Translations under genes and position numbers: made by a program
In this document: in pieces, positions 11,772 to 22,266 of the stretch
Position numbering within the stretch: the first letter of the stretch is position 1
Layout of the letters: each line of letters starts with the position of its first letter
Notes under the pieces: model-generated
Told to the model about the DNA's origin: nothing
Database searches by the model: none
Seen by the model: only the letters and a program-made list of their open reading frames with translations
DNA from: Apostichopus japonicus
Lineage: Eukaryota; Echinodermata; Holothuroidea; Aspidochirotida; Stichopodidae
Direction: 5' to 3'
Assembly (NCBI RefSeq): GCF_037975245.1
Contig: NC_092577.1
Location: forward strand, 18,230,398 to 18,294,397
DNA: 64,000 nt

Positions 11772-12970
11772 AGAGCACCAATGGTGCAGAAGCTCATACC
11801 TTTTCGAGCTTAAAAATGTAGGGGCCACAAAATTTTATGGCCCATCAAATTTCAGGCCATTTTTCACATTCCACCAATTTTGGGCCCATGAGGGATAACC
11901 CCCCCCCCTCCGTTAGCAGAATCCTGGCCACACCACTGGCTATAATTCCTATTTTTCCCCCTTTAAATCCTATTTTACCCACTCTCTCAAACAATACCAC
12001 TGACCTACCCTATTAAACTTTCTCCCCCTTTACCTGAGCAGACCTGAAGCACTCCTTGCCAAAATTTTGGCTGGCTGCCTACATACCTCAGGCTCAAAGA
12101 CTTCTAAGAATCGGCAAGTGCTGATTGGCTATAGGGTTCTCATGCTTACAGTTCAACAGTTAATAACAACTCCCAGTCCTGCTTTAATTCCACTAACAGC
12201 CTCTGCAGAGCTTAACCACAAATGTAAACAAACACTGCAGAGATTGGGAGACAAATTAAAGGAGCTTTGGCAAAAGGTGAAGGCTCAGATTTTTTTCAAC
12301 AATGGGGATTAATTGTAATTAATTAACTTTTGACCAAAAATTATTACGCATCACCTTATTCATACACAATCCAACAATCATCAGTTCAACTTTGAATATG
12401 ATCCATCAAAATCTTGAGGAGATTGAGATATTTGAAAATATTACAAAGAATGACCCCGATGACCCCCTAAATGACATTTGACCTCAATTTTCCGAACACA
12501 CCTCGTAACTCTCATCCCGAGGAACGTTGTCACCAAGTTTCATTATAACTGGCCATACACTGTACGAACAGGAGCAATTTGAAAATAATAGGGCCGCGGC
12601 CCGGGCCACAAAAGACCCCTAGTTGATCTTTGATCTCAAATTCATGAACACCCTGAAGGTAAAACTTCCATAGTACTATCGTGACAAACCCTCAACATTG
12701 TACCATGGAATCTGTAGGAGAAGAAGCATTTTGCGTATTTCCACAAAATGGCCCATTACGGCCCACAGGTGACCTTTGACCCCAAATTTCAGACCATTTC
12801 TGATGGCCCTATACCCAATGGTCCTTGTGTCCAAGTTTCATGAAATTCCATCAAACACTGTGCGAGTGGGAGCGGTTTTACCAATTGTTGACGGATAGAG
12901 TGACAGAATGATAGAGTGATAGACGCCGCACTGTAACAATAACTCACACCAGCATGCTGGTATGAGCTAA
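11772..12970 (+). mobile_element. Helentron-like non-autonomous insertion in LINE copy C
   Basis: This 1.2-kb block separates LINE sequence ending near 11771 from LINE sequence resuming near 12971. The right end has a palindrome CCAGCATGCTGG followed by TATGAGCTAA, which resembles the hairpin plus CTRR terminus of Helitrons. The left end carries a matching inverted word (AGCTCATACC against GGTATGAGCT) and a small CACCAATGGTG hairpin, like the asymmetric terminal repeats of Helentron-derived elements. Internal text repeats TGACCTTTGACCCC and CCAAGTTTCAT. No ORF is supported. A separate hAT-like terminus (CCAGTGGTGTGGCCAGG on minus, about 11924-11940) may mark a further nested fragment. Confidence 0.55.
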
Positions 12971-13019
12971 AAATCGCCCTCTCCAACCCGCACCAGGACG
13001 CGACGCGGAATAGGGTACA

Positions 13020-13412
13020 AAATGTTATTCATACTGTTTGTCCCAGTAGCAACAAAACTGGCTCTAGGTTAATCCCATAACGTTCAAACAGCCTGCGATG
13101 TAGCTCTTGTAAGAACATGCATAAAGACAATCTAACAAAACATTTAACTGCATTAACATAGCCATATTGATTATTTCAAACAAGGCTATGATTATCTACA
13201 GCATATTGTCAGAAACAGTTTCCTGGAGCAAACGTCTCTACCATACGACTTAAGATGTCTACCAAGTTAAAGAGATGAGAAGGCCTTCAAGGGATACTGA
13301 TTTCTTCAAATACATTTCTTTTCAGTTTATGGTGGTGGTTTCCTCTGAATGTACATTGTAAGGTTCAATAGAACGTGTTCATAAAGAAAATGGGCTTAAA
13401 CTATTTTATCAG
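13020..13412. other. Spacer, no gene seen
   Basis: AT-rich DNA between LINE copy C and the foldback-like element. I see no coding region, repeat or regulatory element that I can support. Confidence 0.5.
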
Positions 13413-13439
13413 CCCTTACAAAAAAATCACACAACAAAT

Positions 13440-13636
13440 ACCCACATGAATTTCCCCACGTGGGTAAAGAGTAGAATCCTATGGGATTTTGGCACGTGGG
13501 AAATGAAGTAAAACCCACGGCATACATGTGGGAAATAAAATTATGTGGGTTTCCAAATGATGTGGGAAATGAGTCATGTGGGTTTTCAATTGACATGTGC
13601 TAAATGAATCTTGTGGGTTTTCAAATGACGTCTTAT
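13440..13636. repeat. Palindromic-word array (CCCAC / GTGGG)
   Basis: Short degenerate units alternate CCCACRTG, CACGTGGG, GTGGGAAATGA and TGTGGGTTTTCAA with a spacing of roughly 30-35 bases. The same words reappear at 14470-14530, right after the LINE remnant, so that remnant probably inserted into this array. A similar array in opposite orientation is at 17275-17660. Confidence 0.65.
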
Positions 13637-13639
13637 CTT

Positions 13640-14465
13640 AATCTTCTCCGTAACGTCTGTTACATAAGGTCAAGATGCTCTCTTTCCACCCCTGTCGATC
13701 TTCTGCAGCTCTTCTCACATCGGACCAGCTTCTCCAGCCATCCTTGTCTCTCTCTTTAGTTGCTGTCCTTCTCCAAGTCGTCTTGGGTCTGCCAACCTTC
13801 CTCTTTCCTTCTGGTGCCCATTCCATTGCTACTCTTGCATGATTTCCTCTCCTTCCTCATAATATGACCAATCCAATTCCATCTGCGTCTCCGTACCTCT
13901 ACACTTATTCTGTTTATGCCTGTTTGCTGCACAATTCTGTCATTGCTAACTAGTTCTGTCCAAGGTATCTTCAGTATTCTTCGTATGCACTTGAACTGAA
14001 AAGCATCCAACTTTTGCTCCTCTCTCTTTGTCACTTTCCATGCTTCACTTGCATATAACAGCACTGATCTTACTAGCGTTTTGAATAGTGTTAGTTTTGT
14101 CTTTCTGCCTATTGCACCATTTGTCCATATTCTTCTTAGGTTTCTAAATGCACCACGTGCCTTTCCTAATGTTTTTGATGTCTTCTGTACCTCCTCCATC
14201 TTTACTGACTTTGGCCCCCAGATATACAAAACTCTTCTACGTCTTCCACTTCTATGTTGTTGATTTTCAGTGGCGCATCAACCCTGTTATTCATTCTCAT
14301 GTGCTTACATTTGTTCACATTCATATTCAAACCGATTCTTCCTGCCATCTCTTCTACTTTCTGTGGATGTGGTCATGCTTTGCCGATAACAAGGCAATAT
14401 CGTCCGCAAAGTCGAGATCCTCACGCTGCATGGTAAATCTCCATCTCATGCCTCTTTTTTTCAAA
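13640..14465 (-). pseudogene. RTE-type LINE remnant, RT catalytic motif to C-terminus
   Basis: On the minus strand the remnant begins near 14460 with an RT motif read as LDFADDIALL, continues through EEMAGRIGLNMNVNKC and VLLYASEAWKVTKREEQKLD to FQFKCIRRILKIPW, then RRWNWIGHIMRKER, and ends near 13640 with EGKRKVGRPKTTWRR. This order and the closing basic GRPKTTWRR block are characteristic of the C-terminal part of RTE-like endonuclease/reverse transcriptases. There are at least two frameshifts (near 13800 and 14240) and the 5' part is absent, so it is a dead fragment of a LINE clade different from the other LINEs here. Confidence 0.75.
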
Positions 14466-14530
14466 TTTCAATTGACATGTGGGAAATGAATCCTGTGGGT
14501 TTATCAGTTGAAACGTGGGAAATGGAATCC

Positions 14531-16800
14531 TGGAGATATTAAGATCACAAACAGCAATTGATTGTGCTACAGTCGATATATTGTGTATATGTCACATGAC
14601 GTCACAGTTCCTTGATCTTTGAAAAATGTAATAAAATCTTCCTTCAAAGACTTTTTTAGTTGTATTTATGACATCATCACAGTGACCTTGGCCTTGGTCC
14701 GCTTAGCCTCTGCGATGACGTCATCATCTGTCCTAAATCACATATGTGACCGGCTACCCTCGTATTTATCCCCTATTTGAACACACAGTATATACCCAAT
14801 TTTCACCAACACCTAAGTGGGGCTCCATAAAAAACCGAAAAGTTGATTTCTGACATAGTTTTTATGGTTTCGGCATTAATATATTGCCTGAAAGCACTGA
14901 CCAAATCCCACAGTAAAACAGTTCTCTCGTAATCGAGATCATGTCGTATCAATATGGCTGAGTGAGTGTCGGACTAATTGATGCTCGATGGAAAGTCAAC
15001 TTGACAAGAACATCCTGGATACACGATTTATAGTACCAGATTGGGCCCAGTGAGACCACACTAAAAGTTGATTTGAGATAAAAAATAAAAAACATAAAAA
15101 GTACCTGGCAACAGGGTTTTTCAGAAGTCAGTGATGAGAATCAATTTATTTTTTATTTTTTATGGCTGTACAAGAAACCAATGGCAAGAAACCAAAAAGA
15201 AGCCATTAACAGTTCTAATTAATCTTATCTGTTATATGCTCTCCTCTCATCCTTTAGTTTTTCTGTCATGTTCATCCGGATGATTGCCTTTTTAGTGGCA
15301 GGATACTTTCATTATGGATCAATACATGCAAGGATGTCGATGTGCTTTTGAAAGTGTGTGGTGGGGGGGGGGGGGGCATTTGCTTGACACATACGTACTA
15401 TCTAAGACACTATCAAAGTGCCACCATTGGCGGGTTTGGCCAAAAATGCCTCCCATATTGCTGGAAATGGCACTTCCCAGGCCTGCATCTAAACAATATC
15501 ACATAGCCTACCCATTTAGATTCACATGGGAAATTCAAGAAATCTTTACCAAATGAGTGTAGGCTTCAAGTAAACTACTGAGACTTAGTCCCAGCATTTG
15601 TTTGGAATCAATTAGAAGAATATGTTCCACTGTTCAATCTAGTACAATACACACATAACATAATGTTAATTGGTGTTTAGAATGCACAGTTTGGTGTTGA
15701 GAATGCACTGCAGTACCCAGTAGAAGCTTAGGCTACTCACTGTCATTGTACTTGTGTATTGCTAAATGCAGCCTAACAACGGTTACACGTACTGCGTAGC
15801 ATAACACTAATCATAATAGTAGTGCCAGTGGCCTAACAATTAAGTTAGTCTTACCTCCAAGTTTAAGGAATAACAGGTAGGCCGATGATGGTGGTTAATA
15901 ATAATACTCCCATTCTTTGTTAGACCTTCTTGGGTGAGTTATAGTTGAAAGTTGTTTAGGAATTTTCACAAATGTTAATGCTTATGTTTTTGCTTTTGAA
16001 AATACTTGAGTGTGTAATTGAAAGCACCGTTAGTTATAGCAATTATTCAGTTAATATCTTCTTCGGTCCCCAGCAAGCTTCCAACATATTTACACTTCTT
16101 CTCTTGCAGGAAAATGACTAATGTACTGAACCACGTAAATTGCAAGTGGTAGGCTATAGTATAGGCTACTACAACATTTGAATCAGCATCAGAACAACAT
16201 ACAACATCAGAACAGTTGAAATTGGGAAAATGCACTCGGGCAAATCACTGGAAATAATGAATCCAAACTGTTTTAAACACTAGATCCGTTGACAGAAACA
16301 ATAAACCTTGATACTAGAGTAAACACGACAGGAGGTGTTCACTAAAATGAGCAAATTTCCAAAGAAAGTTGATGGAGACGACAGGGCAGATATGTCTTAC
16401 AAACTATTTCTAAATTGAATATGGTGTTGAAGTCAAACTTCAACTTAAACCTCGTACAAAATCTGATTATCAAAAATGGAGAAAATTGTCTTAGGCCTTC
16501 CAATTTGAGAGTTTCGTGCCACTGAAAATTGTAAATACAATCAATTTATTTTTGATAACATTTTAACAACAATAAATAAGAAAGGATTGAATCATAATAT
16601 AATTTAAACATTAATTATTGTTATCTTCATCTTGATTTGGCAACATGCGTCTTACTTTCATAGACTATGAATCACTGATCTAAATATAGATGCGAGCCCG
16701 TCTCAATCACATAAAAATAATACAGGTGTATGCTACGTATACTATCACCGGAGGAAGGGTGACATCCCTATATTCTTTATTTTCCGACAATACCAAATAA
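14531..16800. other. Interior of the candidate foldback element, no gene recognised
   Basis: A 2.2-kb AT-rich interior without a supported gene. It includes a G homopolymer (about 15362-15376). Open frames such as 15314-15556 have no recognisable content. Confidence 0.45.
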
Positions 16801-16802
16801 TT

Positions 16803-17125
16803 TTTGACTCATAATTTGTTTTGGACCCAAATTTCTTTGGACCAACATGTTTTTCGGATCCAAACTTTTCGGACCAAAATTGTTTTGGACCCAAATTTTT
16901 TTGGACCAACATGATTTCGGACCAATTTTTTCCGGACCAAAATGATTTTGGACCAACAATTTTGCGGAGCAAATTTTTCAGGAAGTTGACTTTTTGGGGG
17001 ACTCAATTTTGCTCCTTCAATTCGATTCCGAAAAACATGTTGGTCCCAAAAATGTTGCTCCAAAAATTTGAGTCCAAAAAAATGTTCGTCCGAAAAAATT
17101 GGGTCCGAAAAATTTTGATAACAAT
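16803..17125. repeat. GGACCAAA minisatellite with a mirror-inverted right side
   Basis: About ten degenerate units of roughly 24-27 bases run from 16810 to 16980 (TTTTGGACCAACATG, TTCGGACCAAAATT and similar). From about 17035 to 17120 the units appear in reverse complement (TTGGTCCCAAAAATG, TTCGTCCGAAAAAATT). The array would fold on itself. Open frames read through it (minus 16745-17174) are repetitive artefacts. Confidence 0.75.
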
Positions 17126-17274
17126 TTTTTCTTTTTTGGCAACATAGAGACGTCCAGCATACAGATTTAACCATCTCATAAGAAGTTATTTCTCATAAAA
17201 TTTGGGAATTTTTCATTGTAGCTAAAAAATCGACACAAACTGCAAAATCATAATGGATTTCTGAAAAACCCACA

Positions 17275-17660
17275 TGAGTGTGCTGAAAATCACATGTAAA
17301 CTTTAAATCCCACATAATTTAATGAAATTAATGTTGGATTTATGATAACCCACATGAATATTCCAGGAATTTCCACATCAACTGCAAAATAATGTGGGAT
17401 TTGTAAAAAAAAAAAACATGAATTTCGGTTAAATCCCACATAATCTTGCAATCCTATAGGAATATAACAAAACCATGTGGGATTTGTAGAAAAAAAAAAC
17501 ACAAACTTTCCTGAAAATCACACATAAATTTAAAAGTCATGTGGGATTTGTAAATAACCCATAGGAATTTTCCTAAAAACCCCACATACACTTGTAAATC
17601 CCACAGAATTTTGCTTATTCTTATAGGAAATGACCGATTTCCTATGGGTTTTATGTTGGA
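17275..17660. repeat. Subterminal array of CCCACAT / ATGTGGG words
   Basis: At least six degenerate units contain AAATCCCACATAAT, AACCCACATGAAT or their complement ATGTGGGATTTGTA. This is the right-hand counterpart of the array at 13440-13636 and sits just inside the end at 17674. Confidence 0.65.
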
Positions 17661-17902
17661 TTTTTTTGTAAGGGAGACAATTAAAAAAAAATAAAGATAA
17701 GGCTTATTAGATATTTTAGGATCACATTTTTTTTTATCAAATGCAAAGCTTCATCGGTGAGCCCCAGTCGGAATGTAAATATATTATTGTTATGACAATT
17801 AGTGGTAGGAAACTGTGATTTTAAGGTAGGGTATAACAACAAATCTCTCAGAGAATCCAAGATATTTTACAGCTTTTTCTGATGATTTTTTTCCCATGTA
17901 TC

Positions 17903-18078
17903 CAAATTCTCGCAAGAAGTTCTGTTTCTCATGAGAAATTTCTCGCGAGAAGTGCTGTCTCTCATGAGTTACTACTCGCGAGAAGTTTCTCGCAACATTT
18001 TCTCATGAGAATTTACATTTCTCATGTGCCCAAAATCTCACGAAGAGTTTCTCGCGAGGTTCTCGTGAGGAATTTTGA
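17903..18078. repeat. Alternating palindrome minisatellite TCTCGCGAGA / TCTCATGAGA
   Basis: At least eight short units, each centred on a 10-base palindrome in which the middle alternates between GCGC-like and CATG cores, are separated by AAGT, ATTT or similar linkers. It lies outside the preceding element and has no coding role. Confidence 0.75.
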
Positions 18079-18339
18079 TAAGGGTTCTGGGAATATGCTG
18101 ATAATTTTTCGGGCACCTACTGAAAGAAAACTAATTTGCAATGTGTTTTTCGATGGTTAACCTCATATTATTATGATAATTATTATTGTAACGACTTCCC
18201 CAATAATTCGAACCAATATGGAAGGGTAATAACACGGCAAACGATTGTATGTTTTTGGCGTAATTGATGTAATAACCGATGCATGCCTATATGATATTCA
18301 CATTAACATGTTGAACGCGAGCGGAGCGCGCGAAAAATT

Positions 18340-18630
18340 TTGCTTATATTTTCCGGGCAAGCCCCCCCCCCCCCTAATCAAACTGGGCTCCTACGCCTAT
18401 GAATGGCACTCACCAGAATGTTAGAAACCTTGTGGTAGTAAACATTTCAGTTGATCCACAGAAACTCAATATTTCTAAATTAGGATCAGATCTCTTACTG
18501 AAATATCGCTGACCTAATAAGGTGATCAAGAGTACAATTTTTATGTAGAAAAAAGGGCATATTTTTATCCTGAGGAAAAGTGGGGGGCTCGTGCTCCCTG
18601 TGCCCCCCTCCCCCCGGTTCCGCCGCCCTT
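18340..18630 (-). mobile_element. Fragment of a DNA transposon with G-rich termini
   Basis: Read on minus, the segment starts near 18628 with AAGGGCGGCGGAACCGGGG and a G-rich tract. A second terminus-like block (CATAGGCGTAGGAGCC and a long G run) ends near 18360-18405. Such G-rich ends are common in hAT-like and related non-autonomous elements of invertebrates. I cannot define exact ends or a TSD, and no gene is inside. Confidence 0.35.
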
Positions 18631-18693
18631 GTTCGGTAGTGCCGTTTGGCCGTTCCGTTTTGTATCCCGCATGGCGGGTCACGTAAAAAGCAC
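18631..18693 (+). mobile_element. Isolated LINE 3' terminus
   Basis: The last ~63 bases of the LINE family stand alone: GTTCGGTAGTGCCGTTTGG, then the CCCGC-atg-GCGGG hairpin, then GTCACGTAAAAAGCAC. It is either an extremely 5'-truncated insertion or the tail of a small non-autonomous element that borrows the LINE 3' end. Confidence 0.75.
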
Positions 18694-19396
18694 TCAAGGT
18701 AACTCAAGACGAGTCTTTCATATAACACATACCCACCGTACATCTGACAAGAGTATGGTTTGTACACGGAAGCTCGTAAGTAGCTTTGCACGTACAGATA
18801 ATCGTACAACTTACAGTAGGGCACCACTCACTATTAATATGCTGTAACTTTTCGTTGAACGTTAACTAACAAAATCTTCAATACACTTGAATCAGTGGAG
18901 CGAATCCGTCAGTCGTTAGAATTCTTCACGGTGTGGATTTCGTGGCACGGTTATGAGACACAATGTGAAGTGTCATTTCTTATTCCTGTGCTTTAAGCGT
19001 TCTCTTATTTCTGATAGTTTCACCCGCCTGACGGGACACATGTCTATGTTAAAACTAAACCGGGAATTGAAACTCCAGCCGTCTGACGGGACATACAATC
19101 TCCAATAAAGAATAGTAGTGCTGCAGACACCAGACGCTTTTGGAAAAAATGTTACCACGAGAACTTTATTTTGGGAGGGGGGCGGGGGAGTTTGTAATGT
19201 TAACACAATATCAGTATCAAAAAGTAACAAGCCTCGCTACTGAACGGTGCAAATTTTTAGTACGCTGCTCCTGGAAGGCCTAATTGACCCAATTTTTGCA
19301 GCACACCGTCGACATGCACACCATAAATAAGCATATTCGGCTTCTTAAGCGGATTCATAATCCGTCTTCAACGGCTCAACCTACCTACTCTTGCAT
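18694..19396. other. Spacer before LINE copy B, no gene seen
   Basis: No supported coding sequence. CGCCTGACGGGACA-like text occurs twice (about 19023-19040 and 19078-19092) around a short interval, which may be a small unidentified repeat. Confidence 0.4.
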
Positions 19397-19553
19397 CTCT
19401 GACCATGACACTGTAGTAGCACGTGTTGTTTTGGCTTCCTTTTTCCCGATCGGGCGGGGCCAATGGAAGCTTAACTGTCTGATTCTTGGTGAGGCAGAGT
19501 TCCGCCAAGGTTTCGAGACCAGGTACAAAGGATGGCAAACATTGAAGCCGGCC

Positions 19554-19809
19554 GCGTATTTTTTTTCCCAGGACGAACGTGGGCATCGGCCAATCAAATC
19601 CCTGGATTCCAAACATGTGACGCTTTTTCCAAAAACATGTTCTGAATCTTTTTTCCTAGTTTTGACCCCAGATTATGAACGACAATCCTGCAATTTCATA
19701 GAAACTGTATCCTTAACCCACATTCTAAATCCTAACTCTGATTTCAAAGGAATTTGTAAATTCCTGAAAAACCTGAAACCCACGTTCGTCCAGGGAAAAA
19801 AAAAAACGC
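19554..19809. mobile_element. 256-bp MITE, 9-bp TSD AAGCCGGCC (MULE-like)
   Basis: The left end GCGTATTTTTTTTCCC continues with AGGACGAACGTGGG. The right end is its inverted counterpart (CCCACGTTCGTCC, AGGGAAAAAA, CGC), giving ~30-bp TIRs. AAGCCGGCC flanks both sides (19545-19553 and 19810-19818) and occurs once in the empty LINE copy E (about 41441-41449). A 9-bp TSD is typical of Mutator-like elements, but the superfamily is inferred. The interior has no gene. Confidence 0.85.
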
Positions 19810-20018
19810 AAGCCGGCCATTGCCTCTACATCCCAATGGTGGGATGATGTCAAGTTGCGCATCAAACGCTTCGCAATTCAGTATTGCGTGACCCGCGCAC
19901 GGCGTCGAAGAGAAAATTTTTCGAAGCTGTGCGCGGAAATGAAGTTTGGCGACCCTTCGGCTGTCATCGCTTTGCAGACCTATCTCGATGAAAAGTACCA
20001 CGGTGCCCGCGTCAGGGC

Positions 20019-21519
20019 CAGTGTTCGATTTTTCCGGTATCGCATCGCAAAATGCGATCCAAAACGACAAACTTGCGAGACGTTTCCAAATCAGCATCGC
20101 ACATTGTGCCGATGTGTGCGATACAAATTCCTAGTCAGATTTGGGAGCAAACACTCAAACCTTAACTTACGAACTGTCGATCACAATGTAGAAGTTATAA
20201 TTTATTGAGTTTATACTCAATGTACAACTTATTCACTTCACCGTATAGCAAAAAAAAAAAAACTGAAAAAATAATATCCTACCATAGTTAAGTGTAAAGC
20301 AAATAGCCTACCACCTCGGCGGTTACGGATCTCACGTAACCGAAAGGTTCCCTGGCAACGTGCCAAAAAATGTTAACAAACAGGTGTTACACAGGGGAAT
20401 GAGGGGATGAGCTCACAGTTGTTGGGAAGGTACCTGGGCAAATTCGCAGCACATGTACCGTGGTACAGTAGTTGGGTATAGGGTTAAACACTGCAGTTAT
20501 AAAAATGTACGCATAGTGCACGCTATTCATTGTTAGGCAGTCTAGAAACGGGGCTTTGCTGAACGTTGTTTGTTTCTTAATATCGGAAGTTTGGTAAGTT
20601 GCACTTTTTACAGATTGAAAGACAGATTAAATCTCTTTTCATTTTATAACATAATATAGCTACTTTAACTTGTCATTTTAAAATTTTCATCAGTTTCGTG
20701 ACAATTTAAATAAAAGTTGTCAGTATTTTGCATCCTCAACTGCGATTTTTTTCATCGCCAGACATCGCAAAAAATGACAACAATTTTCAGGGGCTTTCGC
20801 CCCCAGGATCCCCACGAGGGGTTCTACCCCATGACCCCACCATAGCCCTAAGACGGGCCCCTGGACACCACGCCTTTATGCTCGCACGTGCTAGGCAGGC
20901 GAACACCGGCGGGAAATCGGCAGTGTGTTCGCGGGAAATTGAACAAGGTTTTCCAACACTGCTGAACTGTGCAGTTACTGTATGCATCATGTTCAAGGTT
21001 TTCACGGAGGCCTTTGAGGATATGAATGGTTAGTACAGTGTATATATGCTGCACTAATGCTGTGTGTAGGCCAAGGTTCACGAAGGTCATTGGTTATATT
21101 CGCGCGCCGTAGACGTGTTTTTAGATGTTACGGAGAGTCAGGTTTCCATGGAAAATGAATCTGAGTTTAACTGACGCTAAAGAAATGGATCGTCTTGGGC
21201 AGATTAACAAATCATTGCAAGTATAAATAAGTACAGGTAGCTCTGCTGTTAAAAAGGCAAAATTTTACCGATACCGATATGCTGCCGATATTGCAAATAT
21301 CGGCCGATACCGATATTGAAAACGATTATCGTAGCAACACTAGTATAAATAATAAACAAACATTTTCTAGTTAATACATTGATCGCCAACATTTGGTTTG
21401 TTTTGTGGTAATTTCAAAACTGCTATTCAATATTGGGGAACTGCTATGCAACAAAAATATTGTATAGCAATTGTCGAAATTTGTTGCTATGCAATTTTTT
21501 GGCCATAAGTCGAACACTG
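20019..21519. mobile_element. 1501-bp non-autonomous hAT-type element, 8-bp TSD GTCAGGGC
   Basis: The ends CAGTGTTCGATTT and AAGTCGAACACTG are inverted. GTCAGGGC flanks the element exactly at 20011-20018 and 21520-21527. A CAGTG start and an 8-bp TSD are hAT hallmarks. The LINE frame resumes correctly after removal. The interior has no transposase. It includes a GC-rich block (about 20790-20880) and text shared with 42424-43250 (for example GAGTTTATACTCAATGTAC and ATAATATCCTACCATAG), so a related copy lies there. Confidence 0.9.
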
Positions 21520-21968
21520 GTCAGGGCCCGTGTCGAAGCGGTGGAAGCCGAGGAACCCCTTCACTGAGGTTTTACCAGTCCGTAAGCTCGTCGGCGTGTG
21601 ACAGACGCGTCCCATCTGTGCGCGCTACTGATGGGACCGTGGTTAGTGACCCTCACGGCATTGTCCGCGTATACAAGGATTATTATTTGAGTTTGTTTAC
21701 GCGTGGCACAGTCGGCACAGGCTGATTTATTGAGGGGAATCTCAAAAACTGTTCCCCACGATGTCAATGATATTTTTGGGGGCGGAATAACCACTGTTGA
21801 GCTTTGGAAGGCGCTTTCGAAGATGAAGAATGGCAAGTCCCCGGGGTTCGGACGGGCTTCCGAGGGATGAACCTTCTGGGCATTAATAGGACCCGACCTC
21901 AGAGCCGTCTTCGAGGACGCCTTTCAAAACGGACTTTTAAACCAAAGTTACTTTTTAAGAAAAAGTCA

Positions 21969-22132
21969 CCCAGGAAAGAACCTGGGCACGAAAACCAAAC
22001 TACCAAACGACTGATCCGCTCTCAGCCCCAGTCCCCTTGCATCGGGACTGTGACTGTGTGATCATCGTCAGGTGTGTATCACCATTCCCGAAGGGAACAG
22101 ATACTACACATGATCTTAGCCAAAAGGCCGAG
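21969..22132 (-). mobile_element. 164-bp insertion with U2 snRNA-derived head (SINE-like)
   Basis: Read on the minus strand, the element begins with CTCGGCCTTTTGGCTAAGAT and then GTGTAGTATCTGTTC. This is the 5' stem-loop and branch-point-recognition region of U2 snRNA (roughly U2 bases 7-45). Downstream the sequence departs from U2 and contains potential hairpins: GTTCCC-ttc-GGGAAT (about 22083-22097), CAGTCCCG with CAAGGGGACTG (22027-22048) and a closing CCCAGG-ttctt-TCCTGGG (21969-21986). AAGTCA flanks it (21963-21968 and 22133-22138), and removing one copy restores the LINE reading frame, so it moved as a unit. There is no poly(A) tail. A functional U2 gene is excluded because the Sm site and the 3' domains are missing. 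Confidence 0.75.
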
Positions 22133-22206
22133 AAGTCAACGTTTGGGCATGATTTCTTTGCTGCCCAAGTCTGGGACCAAGTCTTGGACCCTCATAACAA
22201 GCGTCC

Positions 22207-22266
22207 TTGTTAAATGTAGACTTGTTAAATGTAGACTTGTTAAATGTAGACTTGTTAAATGTAGAC
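22207..22266 (+). repeat. Four tandem copies of a 15-bp unit inside LINE RT
   Basis: TTGTTAAATGTAGAC is repeated four times exactly. The unit is five codons long and adds LNVDL repeats in frame before YKLLAKAL. Other LINEs would have a single copy, so this is a local slippage expansion. Confidence 0.95.

Larger units (their letters stand above)
10176..13019 (-). mobile_element. Tx1-like LINE copy C, 5'-truncated, with two nested insertions
   Basis: The 3' terminal word GTGCTTTTTACGTGAC (reverse complement of the family end) opens the copy at 10176. The LINE then runs leftward through 3'UTR and the ORF2 C-terminus to 11193, resumes at 11746-11771, and resumes again at 12971-13019, where it stops (5' truncation). 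The pieces align without overlap to copies B, D and F, except for a GTAC duplication at the first insertion. The inserted elements are at 11194-11745 and 11772-12970. Confidence 0.8.
13413..17674. mobile_element. Candidate 4.3-kb foldback-type element, ends CCCTTACAAAAAAAT
   Basis: CCCTTACAAAAAAATC at 13413-13428 is mirrored by GATTTTTTTGTAAGGG at 17659-17674, with AG on the outer side of both. Just inside each end are arrays of words built on CCCAC and GTGGG (13440-13636 and 14470-14530 at left, 17275-17660 at right), in opposite orientation. The interior holds an RTE-type LINE remnant, an unrecognised 2.2-kb stretch and a GGACC minisatellite. A related CCCTTACAAAAG end occurs at 35789. No transposase is seen, so it would be non-autonomous. 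The 2-bp target duplication is too short to prove. Confidence 0.45.

Noticed and set aside
16745-17174. Open frames on both strands (up to 121 codons)
   Set aside because: They translate a GGACC minisatellite and give repetitive, low-complexity peptides in every frame.
19284-19847. 187-codon ORF as a host gene
   Set aside because: It is a chance fusion of LINE endonuclease text with a MITE and poly(A)-like tract; the LINE and MITE boundaries are exact.
22081-22135. A functional U2 snRNA gene on the minus strand
   Set aside because: Only the first ~40 bases resemble U2. The Sm site and 3' stem-loops are absent, and flanking duplications show a mobile insertion.
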